Shown one piece after another: positions 6,421 to 10,650 of a stretch of 10,650 nt of DNA (position 1 is the stretch's first letter; the number at the start of each line of letters is the position of its first letter). Under the pieces are notes generated by a model. It did no database searches and was not told the DNA's origin. It saw nothing but the letters and a program-made list of their open reading frames with translations. The DNA comes from an uncultured Prevotellaceae bacterium (GTDB lineage Bacteria > Bacteroidota > Bacteroidia > Bacteroidales > Muribaculaceae). The stretch lies in contig CAMGFF010000053.1 in the NCBI GenBank assembly GCA_946055125.1, positions 1-10,650 on the forward strand, read 5' to 3'. The translations under genes and the position numbers were made by a program.

Positions 6421-8010
6421 TTATTTTTTAGCCCACCACACGTCGGTGGCCATGTTGTCGGGACCTCCGAGGTAGTTCGACACTGCATACTGAACGTTGG
6501 CGGTGTTACTCGTGTATTCCTCCGATGGATAGGGCATGCGGCGTGCGCCTCGCTTGCTGTCGACCACGCCTCCGCTCAGGTTGCCCTCGTCGGTCGAGGG
6601 CAGCAGGCGCGGATAGCCGGTGCGGCGGTAGTCGGCCCAGGCCTCGTTGCCAAGCGGCCACAGGGCAATCCACTTCTGTGTGATGATGCGCTCCTGCTTC
6701 TCGGCCTTGGTAGCGCCCTCGTCCCACTTAATGGTGATTGTGGAGAGTGCGTTCTCGTAGGTGTTGAGGCCGGCCGGGTCGATGTAGAGAGCCGGCTTGC
6801 TGGTGGCGTCGGCCATGTAGCCCTCGGCTCCACTCACGCCCCACTGCTCAAATGAGAGGCGAATGCCGTCGTTGTAGAAGTCGGCTGCCGAGCCGCCCAT
6901 GTCGAAGCCATAGATTGCTGTGCCCTCGGCGCGGAGGAAAGCCACCTCGGCGGCGTTCAGCCAAAGCACGGGGTCGCTGCTCGAGATTCTCACGCGAGAG
7001 TAGTTGCTGAAGTATTCCTTCACCTTGCTCATGTTGATACTGCGGCGAAGTCCCACAAACTGCTCACCCGGCCACTTCGAGTCCTCGAAGTAGGCAGCGC
7101 GGCGGTTGTCGTTGTAGCCGTTCATGTAGGCGATGATGTCGGCTGCGGGGTGAGTGTCGCCACCCGATGCCTCCTCGTTGTAGCGCACTGCCACGAAGAG
7201 TGGGTTGTTGATGGCGCCAAAGTATTTCCATGTGGCGTTGTCGGCATTGTTCTCAATCACTCCAAGCTCGTGCTTCACGGCTGCCTCGGCGTGCTTGCGG
7301 GCCTTTTCGGGGCTCACGTTGGCAAGGCGAATGGCAAGGCGGAGCTTCAGCGAGTTGGCAAACTTAACCCACTTCTGCACGTCGCCGGCATAGACGAAGT
7401 CGATACTCGACACCAGCGCGGCGTTGCGGTTCTCAGTGAGGGTGTTGATGCTCTCGTCGAGTTCCTCAAAGAGCTTGTCGTAGACTTGCTCCTGGGTGTC
7501 GTAGGGAATGTTGATCTTTCCGTCCTGGCCTATCTGCGAGTAAGGAATAGGGCCGTAGGTGTCGGTCACGCGGTGCATTGCGGCCACCTTGATAATCTGC
7601 GCGATTGCAAAGGGCACGGGGTTGCTTGTCTGCTCCGAGATTTGCTGCACCTGGGTGAGGTTGCTGTAGAGCGTGGGGATTATGCGGTCGCTCAAGAGGA
7701 GCACGCGGGTCCAGTCGTTGGTGGCGTTGAAATTGGAGATGGTGTTGCTCCAGCCGGCATTGGAGTCGGCAAAATAACCACCCATTGTGCCGCCAAGCAG
7801 GCACTCGGTGAACTGAGTAGTGTTCACGTCGGATGAGATTACCGTGCTGGCAAGGTTGGTCATCGCCGAGCCCAGTCCGTAGTCGTCGGGCGTGAGGTCG
7901 CCCGGCTGGTAGGGATTGGAGTTGGCATCGAGATAACCGCCGGTGCACGATGCTGCACCAAGGATCATAAGTGCGGCGATGAAGCCATTGAATATGCTAT
8001 TCTTCTTCAT
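6421..8010 (-). CDS. SusD-like surface glycan-binding lipoprotein
   Basis: This is the SusD/RagB-type outer-membrane lipoprotein that caps the SusC barrel and helps capture the glycan at the cell surface. The 529-residue protein starts with a lipoprotein signal peptide (MKKNSIF..., hydrophobic stretch IAALMILGAAS, lipidated Cys22). Its body is typical of the SusD-like subgroup found in N-glycan-type loci: an early segment on conserved Trp/Asn positions (GWSNTISNF, NDWTRVLL), a helical TPR-like core (AIAQIIKVAAMHRVTDTYGPIPYSQIG), and a C-terminal part with ITQKWIALWPLGNEAWADYRRTGYP, which is highly characteristic of the family. It begins 9 bases after the susC stop, in keeping with tight SusC/SusD coupling. 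No Shine-Dalgarno-like site is evident; the upstream bases are AT-rich, as is normal in Bacteroidota. The family call is firm; which sugar it binds cannot be read from the sequence. Confidence 0.96.
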   Translation of the reverse strand: MKKNSIFNGFIAALMILGAASCTGGYLDANSNPYQPGDLTPDDYGLGSAMTNLASTVISSDVNTTQFTECLLGGTMGGYFADSNAGWSNTISNFNATNDWTRVLLLSDRIIPTLYSNLTQVQQISEQTSNPVPFAIAQIIKVAAMHRVTDTYGPIPYSQIGQDGKINIPYDTQEQVYDKLFEELDESINTLTENRNAALVSSIDFVYAGDVQKWVKFANSLKLRLAIRLANVSPEKARKHAEAAVKHELGVIENNADNATWKYFGAINNPLFVAVRYNEEASGGDTHPAADIIAYMNGYNDNRRAAYFEDSKWPGEQFVGLRRSINMSKVKEYFSNYSRVRISSSDPVLWLNAAEVAFLRAEGTAIYGFDMGGSAADFYNDGIRLSFEQWGVSGAEGYMADATSKPALYIDPAGLNTYENALSTITIKWDEGATKAEKQERIITQKWIALWPLGNEAWADYRRTGYPRLLPSTDEGNLSGGVVDSKRGARRMPYPSEEYTSNTANVQYAVSNYLGGPDNMATDVWWAKK

Positions 8011-8019
8011 ATTATCCTA

Positions 8020-10650
8020 TTAAAATTTTAAGTTCAAACTAAATCCAAGGTTGCGCAATGCCGGCATCATGAAGTAGTCGATGCCCTGGTAGAAGTTGTC
8101 GGTCGATGCCACGCTCTCGGGGTCGAACGGTGCCTTGCTGTAGATCATGCACAGGTTGCGGCCCACAAACGACACCTTGATGTCGCAGATGTTGCGGAGC
8201 CACTTGCGCGGAATGGTGTAGCCGAATGACACCTCCTGCAGGCGCACGTTGGTGCCCGAGTAGGTGTAGTATTGAGGCACGCTGGTGCCGCTGCCTATAA
8301 CGCCATACCACACTTCGGGGTTAACCTTGTCGGTGCCGTTCACGAGCACATAGCCCAGGTCGCGTGCATCGGCGCTGGCCTCGCTCACTCCGTAGTAGTC
8401 GAGCATAGCCTGTGTGCGCGAGTATACCACACCGCCCAGACGTGCCGAGATGAGGAAGCCTGCCGTGAAGTTCTTCCATGCAAAGTGGTTGCGCCATGCA
8501 AGGTTGCCCTTGGGAAGCACGCTGCCCAGCTTAATGTAGTCGTCGGGGTTCTGGATAGCCTCGGTGGCCACCATGCCGTTCTGGTCCACATAAATCTTGC
8601 CATTGTCGTCGCGCTTCATGTCGCGCAGCGAGTAGAGGTCGCCCATGCTGCCGCCCTCCTTGAGGAGGAAGCGTGCGTCGCCAAGTCCGCCCATGTTGAG
8701 GGTCGAGATAGAGAATGTCTCGCCGGTGATGGGGTTGATGGCGTTGTCGGCAAGGGTGAGAATCTTGTTGCTGTTGGTCGAGAATGTGAGGCCGGTGTCC
8801 CAGGTGAACGAGCCCCAGGTCTTGTGATAGTTGAGCGAAAGCTCAATACCCTGGTTGCGCACGGCGCCGGTCTGAATGTAGAGTGCCGAGTAGCCGCTCA
8901 CAGGAAGCTGCGGGTTGAAGGTCTGGTTCATGGTCTTGGCATTGTAGTAGGTAATGTCGAGCTCAAAGTCCTTCAGGAAACGCACGTTAAGACCAAGCTC
9001 CCACGAGTTGGTGCGCTCGGGCTTCAGGTTGTACATCGGGTATTGCGTCTGGTTGCTCCAGCTGTTGGTGCTCGAGTTCCACTCATAGCGCGGGTTGGCA
9101 AGATAGCGCGAGAAGGGGCTACCTACCGATGCAAATGAGCCACGAATCTTGGCAAACGAGATGAGATCCTTGTTGAGCTTGTCCTTGATAAGCTCGGTGA
9201 GCACTACCGATCCACCCACCGAGGGATAGAAGAAGCTGCTCGACTTCGAGTTGGGGCCCGCGAGCTGCGAGGGCCAGTCGTTACGGCCGGTGAGAGTGAG
9301 GAAGTAGGTGCTCTTGTAGCCCAGCTCGGCGCTGGCAAAGATGCTCTGCGTTTCCTCGCGCCAGCCCTCCTGCATGCGCTTGCTCTTGCTTGCGCTCAGG
9401 TTCTGAATTGCGAAGTAGTTGGTGAGTCCGAGTGGCTCATCGGCAAAGGCGTCGCCACCGTCGGCAATGGGACCGCGCACCTGCATGGCGTCGTAGCGCA
9501 TGTCGGAGATCGATCCACCCACGTTGGCCTGCAGCGACCAGTCCTCACCGAAGTATTTGTTCACGCTCACGAGGAAGTCGGCATAGAGCTGCTTGTCCTT
9601 CGACATGGTGATGCCATAGAGGCCGCGGGTTGAGTTCTCGGTGAGCTGAGTGTTGGTCGAGGCATAGAACTTCTCAGTGAAAGTGTTGTTGGCGTGGTCG
9701 AGACGCACGCGGCCCGACACTGTGAGCCAGTCGAGAATCTTGTAGCTGAGGCCGGCATTGAGCATGTAGCGGTCTTTCTTGTTCTCGCGCAGGTTGCGGT
9801 GGTTAATCCAGTAGGGGTTCTGCATCACCATTCCCTCATCGCCCACGGGCCAGTATTGAGTGTAAATCTTGCGTGCTGCGTCGTAGCGCTCATAGATTGC
9901 TATGTCGTTCCAGTCGTTGCCGCGTGGGAAGAGGTAGGCACCCACCAGCGGGTTGTTGTAGGTTCCCTGGTTGGTCATGTTGCGGTCGTTCTGCAAGATG
10001 TAGCTTGCGCCCACGTCGAGCTGCATGCGGTCGTTGAGGAACGAGGTGGTATTGCGCACCGAGAAGTTGTAACGGTTGTAGCGGTTATTGGGCACTATTC
10101 CCTGCGAGTTCACGGCGGCTGCCGAGGCATAGGTCTGGTTCTTCTCAGTGCCTGTGCTCATCGATACGCCCTGCGTGGAGATGAAACCGGTTTGGAAATA
10201 GTCGTTCTTGGGGTCGTAGCCATAGTTGTTCACGTCGGCGAGGCGGTTGCCCCAGCTCATGGCGCTTGCTGCGCCATAGATGCCGGCTGTGCCGGTGCCA
10301 TAGCGGTTCTGGAACTTAGGCATCACAAAGGGAGTTGTGAACTCGGTGCTCGAGTTCACTTGCAATGTGAGCTTGCCCTCTTTACCCTTCTTCGTGGTGA
10401 CGATGATGGCACCATTGGCTGCCTCCGAGCCATAGAGGGCGGCTGCGGCTGCACCGGTAAGCACCGACATCGACTCGATGTCCTCGGGGTTAATATCGGC
10501 AATAGGCTCCGATGAGCCTTGTGAGTCAAACTCCGTACCACCAGCAGTGCCACGGCCCGAGAAGATAGGCACACCGTCGATCACATAGAGTGCATTCGAC
10601 GACTGCATGATACTCTTCGTACCACGCATCACCACCTTCGACACACCACC
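8020..10650 (-). CDS. SusC-like TonB-dependent outer-membrane glycan transporter (5'-partial)
   Basis: This is the outer-membrane beta-barrel through which TonB-energised import of an oligosaccharide would occur, paired with the SusD-like lid encoded just downstream. The frame stays open to the window edge (first codons GGT GGT GTG), so the apparent GTG start at 10644 is internal; 876 residues are visible. The signal peptide, the carboxypeptidase-regulatory-like domain, the TonB box and the first part of the plug are missing from view. The visible part begins in the plug: SKVVMRGTKS, then NALYVIDGVPI, then the SusC-type plug end ALYGSEAANGAIIVTTKKGK by about residue 90. A long barrel rich in alternating aromatic residues follows and closes with LGFSLNLKF, a typical barrel end in phenylalanine. 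SusC proteins usually run to about 1000-1100 residues, so roughly 100-200 residues should lie outside. Membership of the SusC family is secure; the substrate is inferred only from the neighbours. Confidence 0.96.
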   Translation of the reverse strand, partial: GGVSKVVMRGTKSIMQSSNALYVIDGVPIFSGRGTAGGTEFDSQGSSEPIADINPEDIESMSVLTGAAAAALYGSEAANGAIIVTTKKGKEGKLTLQVNSSTEFTTPFVMPKFQNRYGTGTAGIYGAASAMSWGNRLADVNNYGYDPKNDYFQTGFISTQGVSMSTGTEKNQTYASAAAVNSQGIVPNNRYNRYNFSVRNTTSFLNDRMQLDVGASYILQNDRNMTNQGTYNNPLVGAYLFPRGNDWNDIAIYERYDAARKIYTQYWPVGDEGMVMQNPYWINHRNLRENKKDRYMLNAGLSYKILDWLTVSGRVRLDHANNTFTEKFYASTNTQLTENSTRGLYGITMSKDKQLYADFLVSVNKYFGEDWSLQANVGGSISDMRYDAMQVRGPIADGGDAFADEPLGLTNYFAIQNLSASKSKRMQEGWREETQSIFASAELGYKSTYFLTLTGRNDWPSQLAGPNSKSSSFFYPSVGGSVVLTELIKDKLNKDLISFAKIRGSFASVGSPFSRYLANPRYEWNSSTNSWSNQTQYPMYNLKPERTNSWELGLNVRFLKDFELDITYYNAKTMNQTFNPQLPVSGYSALYIQTGAVRNQGIELSLNYHKTWGSFTWDTGLTFSTNSNKILTLADNAINPITGETFSISTLNMGGLGDARFLLKEGGSMGDLYSLRDMKRDDNGKIYVDQNGMVATEAIQNPDDYIKLGSVLPKGNLAWRNHFAWKNFTAGFLISARLGGVVYSRTQAMLDYYGVSEASADARDLGYVLVNGTDKVNPEVWYGVIGSGTSVPQYYTYSGTNVRLQEVSFGYTIPRKWLRNICDIKVSFVGRNLCMIYSKAPFDPESVASTDNFYQGIDYFMMPALRNLGFSLNLKF

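Noticed and set aside
8020..8031. Perfect palindrome TTAAAATTTTAA at the end of the susC gene.
   Set aside because: It is made by the codons for the conserved Leu-Lys-Phe end plus the stop codon; too AT-rich and too short to claim as an operator or terminator.
10642..10644. GTG as a start codon of the SusC-like gene.
   Set aside because: The frame continues open to the window edge and the sequence here is the middle of the conserved plug domain, so this is an internal valine codon.
1..10650. Search for mobile elements, tRNA/rRNA genes, CRISPR arrays, or a PUL regulator such as a hybrid two-component system or SusR/anti-sigma pair.
   Set aside because: None is visible. Coding sequence fills nearly the whole window and no repeats of note occur outside the two hairpins; a regulator may lie beyond the edge upstream of the SusC-like gene.

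Overview
The window is one strand-coherent stretch of a polysaccharide utilisation locus (PUL) from a member of the Bacteroidota, most likely order Bacteroidales. The evidence is an adjacent SusC-like/SusD-like pair, DUF1735-type lipoproteins, a GH97 enzyme (a family best known from this phylum), lipoprotein signals with short spacers, and no Shine-Dalgarno-like sites before the starts. The genes look fairly GC-rich for the group, which would fit Muribaculaceae/Barnesiella-like gut bacteria, but that placement is tentative.

All six genes lie on the minus strand, so transcription runs from high to low coordinates. In that order they are: a SusC-like TonB-dependent transporter (8020-10650, N-terminus beyond the window), a SusD-like lipoprotein (6421-8010), a GH18-fold lipoprotein whose catalytic motif is lost (5372-6385), a DUF1735 + LamG/concanavalin-like lipoprotein (4199-5356), an intact DUF1735 + GH18 endo-beta-N-acetylglucosaminidase-like lipoprotein with an extra C-terminal beta domain (2206-4185), and a GH97 glycosidase of the inverting SusB type (100-2112). 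Gaps between the first five genes are only 9 to 35 bases, so they should form one operon. A 93-base gap holding a long terminator-like hairpin (2143-2189) separates the GH18 gene from GH97. A second hairpin (53-89) follows GH97.

The first five genes have the order known from Bacteroides N-glycan PULs such as B. thetaiotaomicron BT3983-BT3987: SusC, SusD, GH18-like binding protein, LamG protein, GH18 endoglycosidase. The inferred pathway is as follows. The surface GH18 releases the glycan from a glycoprotein by cutting the chitobiose core. The two non-catalytic lipoproteins and SusD capture it, SusC imports it, and periplasmic exo-enzymes finish it. The unusual point is the terminal enzyme in view: an alpha-glucosidase-type GH97 rather than the GH92 alpha-mannosidase normally expected. 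No regulator, mobile element, RNA gene or CRISPR array is visible. Bases 1-40 hold nothing I can interpret.
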